NCBI GenBank assembly: GCA_039720395.1
Contig: CM077831.1
Location: 18,530,982 to 18,594,981 of the forward strand
Direction of reading: 5' to 3'
From: Liquidambar formosana
Taxonomy: Eukaryota > Streptophyta > Magnoliopsida > Saxifragales > Altingiaceae
DNA length: 64,000 bases
Below are positions 11,898 to 21,300 of the stretch, piece after piece (the stretch's first letter is position 1; every line of letters begins with the position of its first letter). The notes under the pieces are model-generated. The model did no database searches and was not told where the DNA came from. It worked only from the letters and a program-made list of their open reading frames with translations. Position numbers and translations under genes: made by a program.

Positions 11898-13612
11898 GAC
11901 ATGCACATGTTGCTGAAGCTATTGGTGTACCCCTTCACATATTCCTCACAATGCCTTGGATGTGAGTTTTCATTTAAATTTCGATTGCATATCAGTTTTA
12001 ATTCTGTTTCACTTACGTGAAAAATACAGTTCTACTGCTTTGAATTTTATCATTTAAAGTTTTTAACTTATCTTTTATGTTATTGATATTATAAAGATAC
12101 CTTTCTACCTTCTCTACAATAATGACACGATTTTTCATTCTTTAATTTTTTGTGTTAAGGTTTGGATGACATTTATACTAGGTTAACAAACGCTGAGCCT
12201 ACTGTTGCTTATTTGCATGAACTTTATGCTTGGTGTGGGACACATGCATAATATACATGGGATAACATATGTTGCATAGTTCATACACTGTTTTCAAGTA
12301 AAGTTGCCTTCTTTATTTCAAAGACAATGGCATGGGTGTGAGTTTAACTTACAACACAAGAAACGATAAGCAAAATGAAATGCAAAATGGGTGGCTTCCA
12401 AGAAATGCGCATACATGTCAATTTTTCAACATGTCAACATAAACAAATATAAAAAATATTAAAATAAAGATAGAGCCTGAGTGTCTTCGTTACATTGCTT
12501 GCGTTAGCATTGGTGAATATAAAGTGTTGTAACATAATTTGGACATTGAAGTGCCAACTTTGGCGAGTTCGAAAATTAGGGTATTGAGCAGGGTCTTATG
12601 ATTTGAAACAGAGGTTTTAAAATTGAATGAATGGGAAGTTTATATTAAAGTTAAAAGTAAGAAATTGAAGTTTTAAAATAGGTAGAGAATGATGGTGTTG
12701 AAATTTATTGTGGGGTTCAAAAAATACATTGATGCTTTTTTTTTTTTTTTTTTTTGGATAAGGTAAATATGTATTGTATTTGAAAAGGAAGGGGGGAATA
12801 CCCCTGTGCACTCGAGGTATTCAAAAGTGAAAAACAAGCCATCTACAAAAGTAACCAATCCAAAAAGTCAGGGAAAGAAACCCTATGAGCAAATCTATCC
12901 TGGTCTTTCCACTCAAAAAGCAACTCTACAATACTCTTAAGTCTATCAACTGTCCACTGACCCCCTCAAAAGTCTGCCTATTCCTTTCCTTCCAAATGGA
13001 CCAAAAAAGTGCATGGGAAACCATCTTTTGTGGTTGATTCAACATGGAATGACCGATTGACAGTTTATGCTTGATGCATGAGCATGCATTTAATCAAAGA
13101 GGCAATCTGGTTAGTGGTGTTTGAAACTGACATGTACTAAAAAAACTAAACAGAAAAAAGTGTATGTGTGAACTTAGAAGGCTTGTATGTTATTTAAAAA
13201 CTGGTTTATTTTGTGTACAACTTTATTTGAATAATGCCTTCTTACGTGGTGTGTTCTCAATAGGCAGGCCAACTTACGGATTTCCTCACCCATTGGGACA
13301 CGTACCTCAAACTACTGGTTATTGGGTATGCTGCTGTTTGGGTGCCAACTTTTTCTATGTTTACTTTTCTATTGAAAGAACTATTGCACAAATTTTACTA
13401 ACAAATCTCTTCCTTCTTTCCTTGTTGGATCCAGCTTTCATATATAGTTGTGGATTCACTGAGATGGTGGGGCGTCAGGGGATATATTAATGACTTCAGG
13501 AAAAGGAAGTTGAAGCTTCCTCCTATTGCATACTTAAGTACGTACCGTGGACCAATATCTCATCTGCCCACGGGCTATATGTGGAGTCCTCATCTTGTAC
13601 CAAAGCCGAATG
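11898..13612 (+). pseudogene. sterol 3-beta-glucosyltransferase (UGT80B-type) gene fragment
   Basis: Three consecutive exons of a UGT80 sterol glucosyltransferase, an enzyme that transfers glucose from UDP-glucose to membrane sterols. Exon 11898-11961 encodes the GHAHVAEAIGVPLH block ending MPW; exon 13268-13325 encodes PTYGFPHPLGHVPQ to GYW; exon 13435-13612 encodes the VVDSLRWWGVRGYINDFRKR block and the HLPTGYMWSPHLVPKP motif. All borders have AG/GT sites and the three exons join in one frame, with no stop. Wording matches the UGT80B1/TT15 branch better than UGT80A2. Upstream N-terminal exons and the downstream UDP-sugar binding (PSPG-like) region are missing, so no active enzyme can be made. 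It lies inside the CACTA element on the same strand as its genes, as expected for a captured fragment. The first intron contains a LINE tail (12738-13020). Confidence 0.8.
12738..13020 (-). mobile_element. 5'-truncated LINE 3' end with poly(A) tail
   Basis: On the minus strand this reads a degenerate L1 C-terminus (FWSIWKERNRQTFEG, typical of the end of plant LINE ORF2), then a 3' untranslated region ending in a run of A, seen as T at about 12738-12755. The phrase just before the tail resembles sequence at 30680-30745 in the other LINE. It sits in the large intron of the UGT80 fragment, in opposite orientation. A target duplication is not clear. Confidence 0.65.
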
Positions 13613-15628
13613 GTAAGGATGGTCTTGTTTATACAAGAGTGTAGATTATTCATGCTATAATATGGGGTTGATGTTTATCCATTTCACTTTTTACTTTCTT
13701 ATATGATCTTTGAACAGCCCTTTTGTCATTTCATTCCATTTTACTATAGTATATAATCATTAATCGTGTTTTTGGACATCATGCAAAGCTTTATGTTAAG
13801 TTAATCTTCTCATGTTTGGTCAATATTCTGAAGATTATCCAGTGGCAATATAAGAAAAGATAGAATAAAAAATGAATGTGTTCATGAAGTTAGAGGTAGC
13901 ACCAATTGTTTCAATATGGAAGAGTGATTTGATGCAAGCTAAAGGGGCTAAAAGGACAAGGAGAAGGCCAAAAGGGACAGGGGTCGAGGTGGAGAGAAAG
14001 ACCTGATTGTCAAACATTAATCAAGGATATGGCTCTAGATAGTTCTAAATGGTGAAGAAGGATTCATGTAGGGGGACTTTGTTGGGGGACTTTACATTGG
14101 GTTTGAGAGGAGAGAATTGGGGAGAAGAGAATGAGAAGATTCTCTCCCCTCTTCAACTGCTGCTCCATTCTAGTTAATACCTTCGAAAAATCTGTATGTG
14201 TTTGTGTGTGTGTGCAAAAAAAGCATCAGCAAACCTTATTGGCTTTAATTTTTTTTTTCCCCTTTTTTTTCCTTTTTCCCCAGCCAATGTCACATTTGGA
14301 TTAATTGTTTTTATATTTATTAATCTGGTGTTAATTTTGACTGCTTTTAATTTCCTCATTTTGGAGTCTCCTGTTCAAATTTTCACCTTTTTTTTTTTTG
14401 CATAGTTAAGCAGAAGAAACTTTCGAAAACTCTCTTCCTCTCCTCTTCTCTTCCTTTCCCCACACTACAATACTTTGTTCTCTCTCTCCCTCTTCTCCCT
14501 TTCTATATGCATTGCTACAGTTTTTTTTTTTTTTTTTTTGGGATTTGGGTTGTTTGTGAATTTAAGGAATGGCAATTGTTTTATTGGAACTTTTTTGATC
14601 ATTTTATTTTAATATACACAACAAGCACGCTACTTTTTCCTGAATGATAATAATAATAATTATTAATATGATGGTGATGGTGATGGTGATGATGATATGT
14701 TGGATGCAGATTCACATCCCCACTAATTTAAGCATTTTATTTTATTTTTTCTTTTCCCTTTATGTCACCATATTTGACACCTCATATCCATGTTAGACAC
14801 CAACATAAGTCTTAAGTGGCCATATTTTAGTATATCTTTTGTAATGCCTAGCAGCTAGAGTTTGTTGACTGAATACACAAGGTGATGCCTATGTTTCTAG
14901 GCTCCCTCACTCGTGTCTTAACCGTCGGCAATGGCATCTTCCCTGACTGCATTGATCTGTGAGTTTAAAACGATCAGCTGTGATGTATAATTTCTAGATT
15001 CACTGCTTTCGACCAAGTTATGACTTATAAAATATGATAAAACAAATAAAAGTTGTCATTAAATTATGGTATAGTACAAAGAACAAGAAAAAATGCCGAA
15101 TATGATGCAGTACTTTGTTCCTTCTGTAGGCCTACTTTTAGGATTAATGGATTGTAGTATGCAGTACATAATTGTTTTTTTTTTTTTGTTTTTTTGTTTT
15201 TGATCAGCATGCAGTACACAATTGTTAGCCTTTTAAATTTACTTGGTGGACTTGTATGAATGTGACATGAAAACATGCTTAGGTCTTGTACAAGAGTAGA
15301 GCTTTTACTAAATATGCATGAGAAAACCTCTTCCTTTTCAGGTGGCTAAGTAAACTTGTTTCATGCTGATTCTATCGAAGAGTACAGTTTATGTTGAGAT
15401 ACATTTGCAAGAACCGGATTAGTGCTTGACATGTTCGCATAAACTTATTACCCATCTAATATGGTCTGTTGAAGCATGTGTAGCACCAAATCTAATTTAA
15501 AACTTTGTTGCCCTAAATCTTGCATTAAACATTCAAAGTTTAATGTTGATGAAGATTGTAACTTCAATTAGAATAGTGAATTTATTTATTATTTTTTATA
15601 ATCTAAATTTAATTCTATTTGGCATTCT
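13613..15628. other. CACTA interior, no recognised gene
   Basis: Sequence after the last UGT80 exon. It contains pyrimidine-rich tracts (about 14245-14280 and 14425-14500), poly-T runs (14385-14399, 14520-14539, 15175-15187) and a GATGGT microsatellite near 14668-14696. The next UGT80 exon was not found, so the captured fragment ends here. Confidence 0.45.
14668..14696. repeat. (GATGGT)n/(GAT)n microsatellite
   Basis: Short tandem run of GATGGT passing into GAT units, preceded by an AAT-rich run (14645-14660). Simple sequence, no function inferred. Confidence 0.7.
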
Positions 15629-15840
15629 TATGCATTATTTGTTCTCTACCCCTTATTTTGATGAGAGTTTGATTGAGATAACTATTGAGTATAAACAATT
15701 CCATACAACTATGCGTAAACAATTCATTTCCTCCATTTACCACATGTTAACACCTCAATATTTATATGGAATTGTTTACTCAATAGTTATCTCAATCACA
15801 CTCTCATCAAAATAAGGGAGAGAGAACAAATAATGCATAG
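15629..15840. repeat. foldback (hairpin) MITE-like inverted repeat
   Basis: Left arm 15629-15703 and right arm 15767-15840 are near-perfect inverted copies of each other (about 74 bp each; a few substitutions and a 2-bp indel), separated by about 63 bp. The arms begin and end with TATGCATTATTTGTTCTCT and its complement. This is the structure of a foldback element or hairpin MITE. A clear target duplication was not found, so the superfamily is open. Confidence 0.75.
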
Positions 15841-16399
15841 GTAGTCTTTTTTGGACCCACACCATGACGTCAGCAACTCTTCATTTTTGTTTTTCTTCTC
15901 TTCTCTGTGCAGCTTCCCTCTCCCTCTTTCTTTATTTTTTTATTTTTTCTCTTCCCTCCCCCCCTACAACCTTCCCTCTCCCTCTTCATTTTCCATTTTC
16001 CTTATCCCTTCCTTCCTTATTTGTTTATTTTTTATTTCTTTTTCTTCCTTTCCCCCTACAGCATTCTCTCTCAGTCCTCTAATATATGTTTTAGAAAGGA
16101 TAATCTTGACTCGGGGTTGTTTAACAAACTTGAAAATCTGATCACCTAAGTTTAGCCACTTTTTATTTCATATTGATTGTAAAATTATAATCCTCTTTAA
16201 CTAAACTCAGAGAACAATAACATTTTGGTTCCTGCGCATCGCGCGGGTCCATTTTAGTTAATATGTCTTTCCCATGTGTTCTTTGTTTAATAATGTCTTT
16301 CGAAATATAAATTTGCGAACTCTGTGTGGTGTTTTTATCTGGAGTTGTAAATTAAGTAATGGTGGTTTATTTATTTATTATTTTTTTTCTTTTGAGCAG
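15841..16399. other. pyrimidine-rich interval before the CSN3 exon
   Basis: A T/C-rich tract (15880-16080) gives several overlapping open frames of low complexity that are not credible proteins. The stretch then runs to the polypyrimidine tract and CAG acceptor of the CSN3 exon at 16399. Confidence 0.45.
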
Positions 16400-16489
16400 G
16401 CGTACATTGAGTTGGCAAATAGTTATGGCACTGGAAAAATTTCAGAACTAGAGGCATGTGTCCTGGCAAACAGGGAGAGGTTTGAAATC
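16400..16489 (+). pseudogene. COP9 signalosome subunit 3 (CSN3) exon fragment
   Basis: After a TTTGAGCAG acceptor the exon reads AYIELANSYGTGKISELEAC and continues to NRERFE, matching a conserved stretch of plant CSN3, a subunit of the COP9 signalosome that removes NEDD8 from cullins. In the family the reading continues into a conserved SDNN block before the PCI domain; here the frame shifts at that point and stops at about 16490. No other CSN3 exon was recognised, so this is a single captured or decayed exon. Its second half starts a three-copy tandem duplication (16432-16886). Confidence 0.75.
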
Positions 16490-16886
16490 TGAATGTTGCA
16501 TTGAGCAAGATTGTTGATAACACAAATTTGGGCTTATTATTCATGTGACAACTTATCTTTTCTTTCTGGGAAAATTTCAGAACTACAGGCATGTGTCCTG
16601 GCAAACAGGGAGAGGTTTGAAATCTGAATGTTGCATTGAGCAAGATAAGTTAAAAAAAAGAAAGAGTCTGAATTGATAACACAAATTTGGGCTTATTATT
16701 CATGTGACAACTTATCTTTTCTTTCTGGGAAAATTTCAGAACTACAGGCATGTGTCCTGGCAAACAGGGAGAGGTTTGAAATCTGAATGTTGCATTGAGC
16801 AAGATAAGTTAAAAAAAAGAAAGAATCTGAATGTTGATAACACAAATTTGGGCTTATTATTCATGTGACAACTTATCTTTTCTTTC
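16432..16886 (+). repeat. tandem triplication of part of the CSN3 exon and its intron
   Basis: Three head-to-tail copies start at about 16432, 16569 and 16727, each holding the end of the CSN3 exon plus following intron-like sequence to CTTATCTTTTCTTTCT. Copies two and three contain an extra A-rich block of about 22 bp (AAGTTAAAAAAAAGAAAGA) after GAGCAAGAT that copy one lacks. Copies two and three also share CTACAGG where copy one has CTAGAGG. Confidence 0.85.
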
Positions 16887-16939
16887 TTTATAACTTTTTT
16901 ACATATGGTCTTATATCAAAAATTGTTTTGGCCTTTTAG

Positions 16940-16979
16940 AGATCAGCTGGAAGAATGGATTGAGTTTATTTTCCTTGAG
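16940..16979 (+). pseudogene. small candidate exon of unrecognised gene
   Basis: A 40-bp open segment with a good TTTTAG acceptor and GTATGC donor, reading DQLEEWIEFIFLE. It may be another captured exon, next to the CSN3 fragment. Too short to assign. Confidence 0.25.
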
Positions 16980-17326
16980 GTATGCAAAATCATTTAATAT
17001 TAATGTTGGAATTTTTGCCCAATACAAATTTTGAGGGCTTCATGAGTTGAAGAAATAAGAATACCTTGGTCCCACCATCACAGGGTGTAAACAAGCAAGA
17101 AGAATGCAGAGATTGAAAATACAAGGCATCATCATAAAAGAAGGCACGAGGATGAAACAGAACAGTTCAAAAAGAGCAGCCTTATTGAGCAATATGAGTG
17201 TCCTAATGGTTCCCAAAACCTCTGACTGTACTGACAGCAACTTGAATAGCAATTAGCCTTTTTCATTTAAAATTGTATACTACGAAGTATTCCTTACTAA
17301 ATCTAATAGACATATTTTATGTTACT

Positions 17327-17465
17327 TGTGATTGTGATTCTGTGTGGATTTTTATATTGCATTGTGTTGTTGGTCCCATATATGGCAAAATTTTATTGTG
17401 ATTGTGAGTTTGTGTGGATTTTTTATATAGCAATGTATTGTTGGTCCACCTATGTGGCAGAATGC
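17327..17465 (+). repeat. two direct copies of a ~70-bp unit
   Basis: Two adjacent copies (start 17327 and 17397) share TGTGATTGTGA, TGTGTGGATTTTT, TTGTTGGTCC and an ATGGCA phrase. The ATGGCAATnTTGAT phrase recurs to 17535. This is subterminal internal DNA of the CACTA element. Confidence 0.7.
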
Positions 17466-17587
17466 TCGTGTATGGCAATGTTGATACATTAAGGAAAAAG
17501 TATGGCAATATACATTGAGGAAAGTATGGCAATATTGATTCACTAAGGAGAATCAATATAAAAAAATTGTTTTAAAAAAATTGTTTC

Positions 17588-18045
17588 TAAGCCTTTGCCG
17601 ACGGTTTATAACCGTTGGCAAAACGTTTACCAAAACAACTTAGTTGTGCTCCAAAACCGTCTTTAATCGTTTGCCAACGGTGGTAATCCGTCGGGAATTG
17701 CCGACGGTTATAAACCGTCGGGAATTGCCGACGGTTTGGTAATGTCCATAAAATGTATACTCATTCCCGACGGTTTAAAACCGTCGGCAATTGCTTATGC
17801 ACATTGCCGACGGTTTTAAACATATGGGAATTCCTGACGGTTTGGTAATGTCCATAAAATGTATGCTCATTCCCGACGGTTTTAAACCGTCGGTAATTGC
17901 CGACGGGTTTCATAACCGTCTACAAAGGAATAGCCGACCGAGGTAAAGCCGACGGATTTTCGACGGTTTTAAAACCGTCGATATAACAATTGCCGACGGT
18001 TTTTTCTTCATTCCCGACGATTTAAAACCGTCGGTAAAAATCATT
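17588..18045 (+). repeat. CACTA subterminal repeat field (GCCGACGG motif)
   Basis: About twenty copies of GCCGACGG or its complement CCGTCGGC/CCGTCGGG, mostly arranged as inverted pairs across a TTTAAA or TTATAA centre. A segment with TTGGTAATGTCCATAAAATG followed by the motif occurs twice (about 17735 and 17840). Established for CACTA elements: such repeats near the ends bind the TNPA-type protein. The last inverted pair lies about 15 bp from the terminus. Confidence 0.9.
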
Positions 18046-18046
18046 T

Positions 18047-18058
18047 TTTTTGTAGTGA
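18047..18058 (+). repeat. CACTA right terminal sequence
   Basis: TTTTTTGTAGTG: read on the minus strand it is CACTACAAAAAA, the standard plant CACTA terminus. The three bases after it (ATC, 18059-18061) would be the right copy of the 3-bp target duplication; the left copy is outside the window. Confidence 0.85.
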
Positions 18059-19353
18059 TCTATTCACTCATCTATTTATAGAAGCTTGTTCTTGTTTATG
18101 TATGTCACAAATTGATTTTTTTTTTTTTCTTTTGGGTGAAAATAATGTCTTTGTATCAAATGAATAATGTCTAAGTATGGGCTCTGATTTTATTTTAATG
18201 GCATTGCAGATTCTTTTTTCCTTTTCTTTTTGTTCTAAACGAATAAATGATTTTTTCTTTGAGTGATAATGGCATGGGAATTGATTTATATGAGTATTGT
18301 TTATGTTATGAGATATTTGTATGTGCTGTCCTATATCTTATTTGGGAAAGTTCTAATCGTTTTACTGTTTTAGTAGGGGGTAAGAAGGTTTTAATATGTT
18401 GGGTATAAGGGTTTTCTGCGTTCATATGTTTTTGTTAAACTTGGATCTTGGCCTTTTTGTATAAAGAGATTTGGTGCTTTTAAGATGGTTTAATATTCAA
18501 AAAAAAATTTCTTGCTCATTATTTTGACCGTGTAGTTATCATGTATTAGTTGATCAACTATATGTAATTTCATTTTAAAATTTCAAACAATTTGTCTTGG
18601 ATGTTGCTTTTTATTTCTTTTACCCTTTATTTGGTTCATGGATTCTACAAAGGAAAAAAAAAAAGAAAGGGAAAAAAATGAGGAGGAAAGAAATGAAAGG
18701 AAAAGATAAAATCATGTCAAGCCAAAATTATTCTAACTCTTTTTCTTCTTCCAATTTTCCATTGCAACCAAATAAATAAAAGTACAATTCCTTATATATA
18801 TATCTATATATATATATATATATATCTATTTTCTTGATAAAATCCACGAACCAAATAAAGCCTTAGTGAACAATAATTCCTAATTGGATCATACTACTTT
18901 GTATTGGATGATACATAGTTTACCCAAATCAAACTACTTCGTACTCAAAGAATAGCATTTTTGAGTCTTTCCTAGTAATAAGTCGTATTCAAAATGCCTT
19001 AATTATTTAAATGCATCACTGTTATCATTAAATATATGCCTTCAGAGCCAAGGCACAATTAAAGGTGTGTGGTGCACCTTTGCACCTTTTTACTTTTAGT
19101 TGCATAAAGCATATGCTTCATGGCTGGAATTTTATTTTTGATCAATTGTGTCTTATTTTATTTAATACATTGTTAACAAATGTTTATTAATATTTTAATA
19201 GTGAACTAGTCTTCATTTGCACTATGTTGTTCGTGATTAAGTATTTTCATGCACAGTCTTCATATCAATCAAGCGAATGATGGAATATTGACAAATTTTA
19301 TTTGTTTAGTTATGCTAATATATTCTTTAAATGCAAGAAGTTTGATATTTTTG
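18059..19353. other. flank between CACTA and Copia elements, no gene seen
   Basis: A/T-rich DNA with a purine-rich tract (18650-18710) and a (TA)n microsatellite (about 18796-18826). No coding sequence recognised. Once the Copia insertion is removed it is contiguous with the kinase remnants at 28087-28520, so it may be intron or flank of that decayed gene. Confidence 0.5.
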
Positions 19354-19358
19354 GTAAT

Positions 19359-19843
19359 TGTTAATATTTGGGTTGGCTATGTGATCCATGCCCATGGTTT
19401 GCTGGTGGACCTTATGAGTGTTTCCTATTGAGTGGATTTCCTACTGTATGTGGAACTCTAGTCCTATTAGGTTTAGGACTTATAGGAAACTATTTAAGGT
19501 GTTTTTTTCTACAAATTAGGGTTGGCCTCTCTATGCACCCTCTATCATTTTGTACAGCCACTCTCCCCTCTCTCTCTCTAGTATTCTCTTTAAGGCATCA
19601 CCATAACCTTATGGATTTGGAAGCGTGGAACAAAAGGAGGACTCTAGTAGCGATCCCTACGCCTTGCACAGCGATGGTAAAGCATACACGAAGGCTTGGT
19701 TCGTGTTCACAGTATTCAGATGGCATTCGGTAACCAACGGGCTTGTAACGATAAGCGACGGTCCTTCTCGGGTCTCTTTTACAAGAGGTAACTCTTGAAC
19801 CCGTGATTTATTTGCTATGTACAATATGTATGGCATGTTTACA
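19359..19843 (+). repeat. Copia 5' LTR
   Basis: 485 bp, TG...CA ends. It matches the 3' LTR over its length, including the shared CCTCTCTATGCACCCTCTATC block (19524-19544 here). The two differ by scattered substitutions and small indels, for example a CCCATATGCGGGTGG segment found only in the 3' LTR. Confidence 0.92.
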
Positions 19844-19844
19844 T

Positions 19845-19855
19845 TGGTATCAGAG
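19845..19855 (+). other. primer binding site (initiator tRNA-Met type)
   Basis: TGGTATCAGAG one base after the 5' LTR, the standard start of the Copia minus-strand primer site. Confidence 0.9.
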
Positions 19856-20026
19856 ACATAGTCTTGTTGGTTCGCCTAATGGTTGCCATGGTTCTGTTCT
19901 CTCTCTAAAAATACCATTGATGGGTCTCTTAAAAACGAATTTTTTAAGTGGTTTTTAACCGAAATATTTTATGTGGTTCTGTTCTCCTATGTGTGAGGAA
20001 CATCTCCGTCAAGTTTCATGAGAAAC

Positions 20027-21295
20027 TGTTGTCCCAAGTATACAACCCTAAAAGGGGGTGAATAAGGTTTGTAGCCAAATTAAAACTAATTACAAACTTA
20101 AAATCATATTATTGTAAGTAAAAATAAATATAAGAACAAACAATAATAAAGAAATTATACACTACGTCCTCGCCTCAAGAGCTTGAGGATTCACCAATCC
20201 ACTATACCAATCTCCTTCAGGGGTGAAGATCAATCCTTTACAACACTAACTGTTCTTCACCAACACTTGTACAAGAGCACTCCTCAAATGCTTACAAATT
20301 GGGGTTTCTCTTAACCCTTTGATACAAGATGAATAGAGGTTGTTTTTGTGCTAATAAAGTTCTCTTAAAAGAGTAAATATACAGCAATTGATTGCACACT
20401 CAGCTATTGATTAAATCTCAATGAATACTCACAGTGAAATTAGGGCTTGTAATGAATGATCTTATTTATAGCTCAATGAATACTTATTAATGACTTTGAT
20501 GCTTATATATATAGCCCAAGAGGTTAATATGACCATTCTGAAGCAATAAATGCCAGGAAAGATAGTTTGGTAGGCATTTAATGCTTAAAAGACCATTTGA
20601 AAAACTAACTGTTATGTGTCATTTCCAAGAGATTCAGATGTCTGATCCTGTTTAAGACGTCTTATTCAGGCGTCTTAAAAAACCAGAGAGCAGTTTTAAC
20701 TAAGGATCTTATAGGTCACTGTTGACGAGGATTTCAAACGTCTTAAACCTCTTTAAGACGTTTTATTCAGGCGTCTTAAAAAACCAGAGAAGATGTAATA
20801 TAAGGTCTTTATATTTCAGACGTCTTAAGCCATTTTTTGACGTCTTAAACATGATTCAGACGTCTTAAACTCAACTAAGATGTCTTAAAGTTCTGCAGAA
20901 AAAATTTCTTTTAAGACCTTAAGACTTGATGCACAAGGGGTTAATTTAATGAGTCAAAAGACTTTAATCATGATCATTATAGTTCATTTTAAGAGTTAAC
21001 ATGATAATGTATGAACCTAAAGCCCTTAATTCACAAACGAGATTCAAATGGGATCAATCTTACATTGAATCTTATAATCTTCACATACATCTTCACTTGC
21101 TCTTCTTGTAGATTCTTTTTGATGTCCATACATGCTCTATGCATGTCCAAAGCTTTGATGAGTCAAGTGTTCCATGATAGCTCTATGGGATTAGATTCAC
21201 CTGTCTTAAGCTTGATTTAAACTTGTTAGAACTTAAGACTTTCTAATGTATTGTTATCATCAAAATAATGGGATTGAAACCTATATAGGCCAACA
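20027..21295 (-). mobile_element. solo LTR of another Copia-like family, nested
   Basis: 1269 bp beginning TGTTG and ending CAACA on the plus strand, flanked by GAAAC at 20022-20026 and 21296-21300. Read on the minus strand it starts TGTTGGCC, runs through TTTTGATGATAACAA (a start common to a large class of plant Copia LTRs), has a TATA tract near 20504-20513, and ends with a CACCCCCTTTTAGG phrase. No internal coding or second LTR, so it is a solo LTR. Repeated AAGACGTCTTAA motifs lie at 20650-20890, upstream of the TATA on the minus strand. Confidence 0.88.
20504..20513 (-). promoter_or_regulatory. TATA tract of the nested Copia-type solo LTR
   Basis: TATATATATA read on the minus strand, followed by AGCATC. 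It lies between the AAGACGTCTT cluster and the 3' end of the LTR, where the U3/R promoter is expected. Confidence 0.45.
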
Positions 21296-21300
21296 GAAAC

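Larger units (their letters stand above)
1..18058 (+). mobile_element. CACTA (En/Spm) transposon, right-hand part, 5' end outside window
   Basis: Seen: two genes typical of plant CACTA elements in the same orientation (TNP2-like at 1011-4683, Transposase_24-like at 5084-9426), and at the far right a dense field of GCCGACGG/CCGTCGGC subterminal repeats (17588-18045) ending in a T-rich stretch and TAGTG at 18054-18058, the complement of a CACTA terminus. Established: CACTA elements have CACTA...TAGTG ends, subterminal repeats bound by the TNPA-type protein, and often carry host gene fragments. Inferred: the genes and the right end belong to one large element whose left end lies before base 1. 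Alternatively the right end could belong to a separate CACTA element nested with the first. No CACTA left end with subterminal repeats was found in the window. Confidence 0.7.

Noticed and set aside
13164..13490. 108-codon open frame over the UGT80 region as a gene
   Set aside because: It reads through the intron borders; the family match uses parts of it only, joined to other exons by splice sites.
14921..14935. Single ACCGTCGGCAATGGC as another subterminal repeat block
   Set aside because: One isolated copy 2.7 kb from the repeat field; not enough to call an inner array or a second CACTA end.
15851..16149. Three overlapping open frames of 72-96 codons
   Set aside because: They lie in a pyrimidine-rich tract and give Leu/Phe/Ser/Pro low-complexity peptides in several frames at once.
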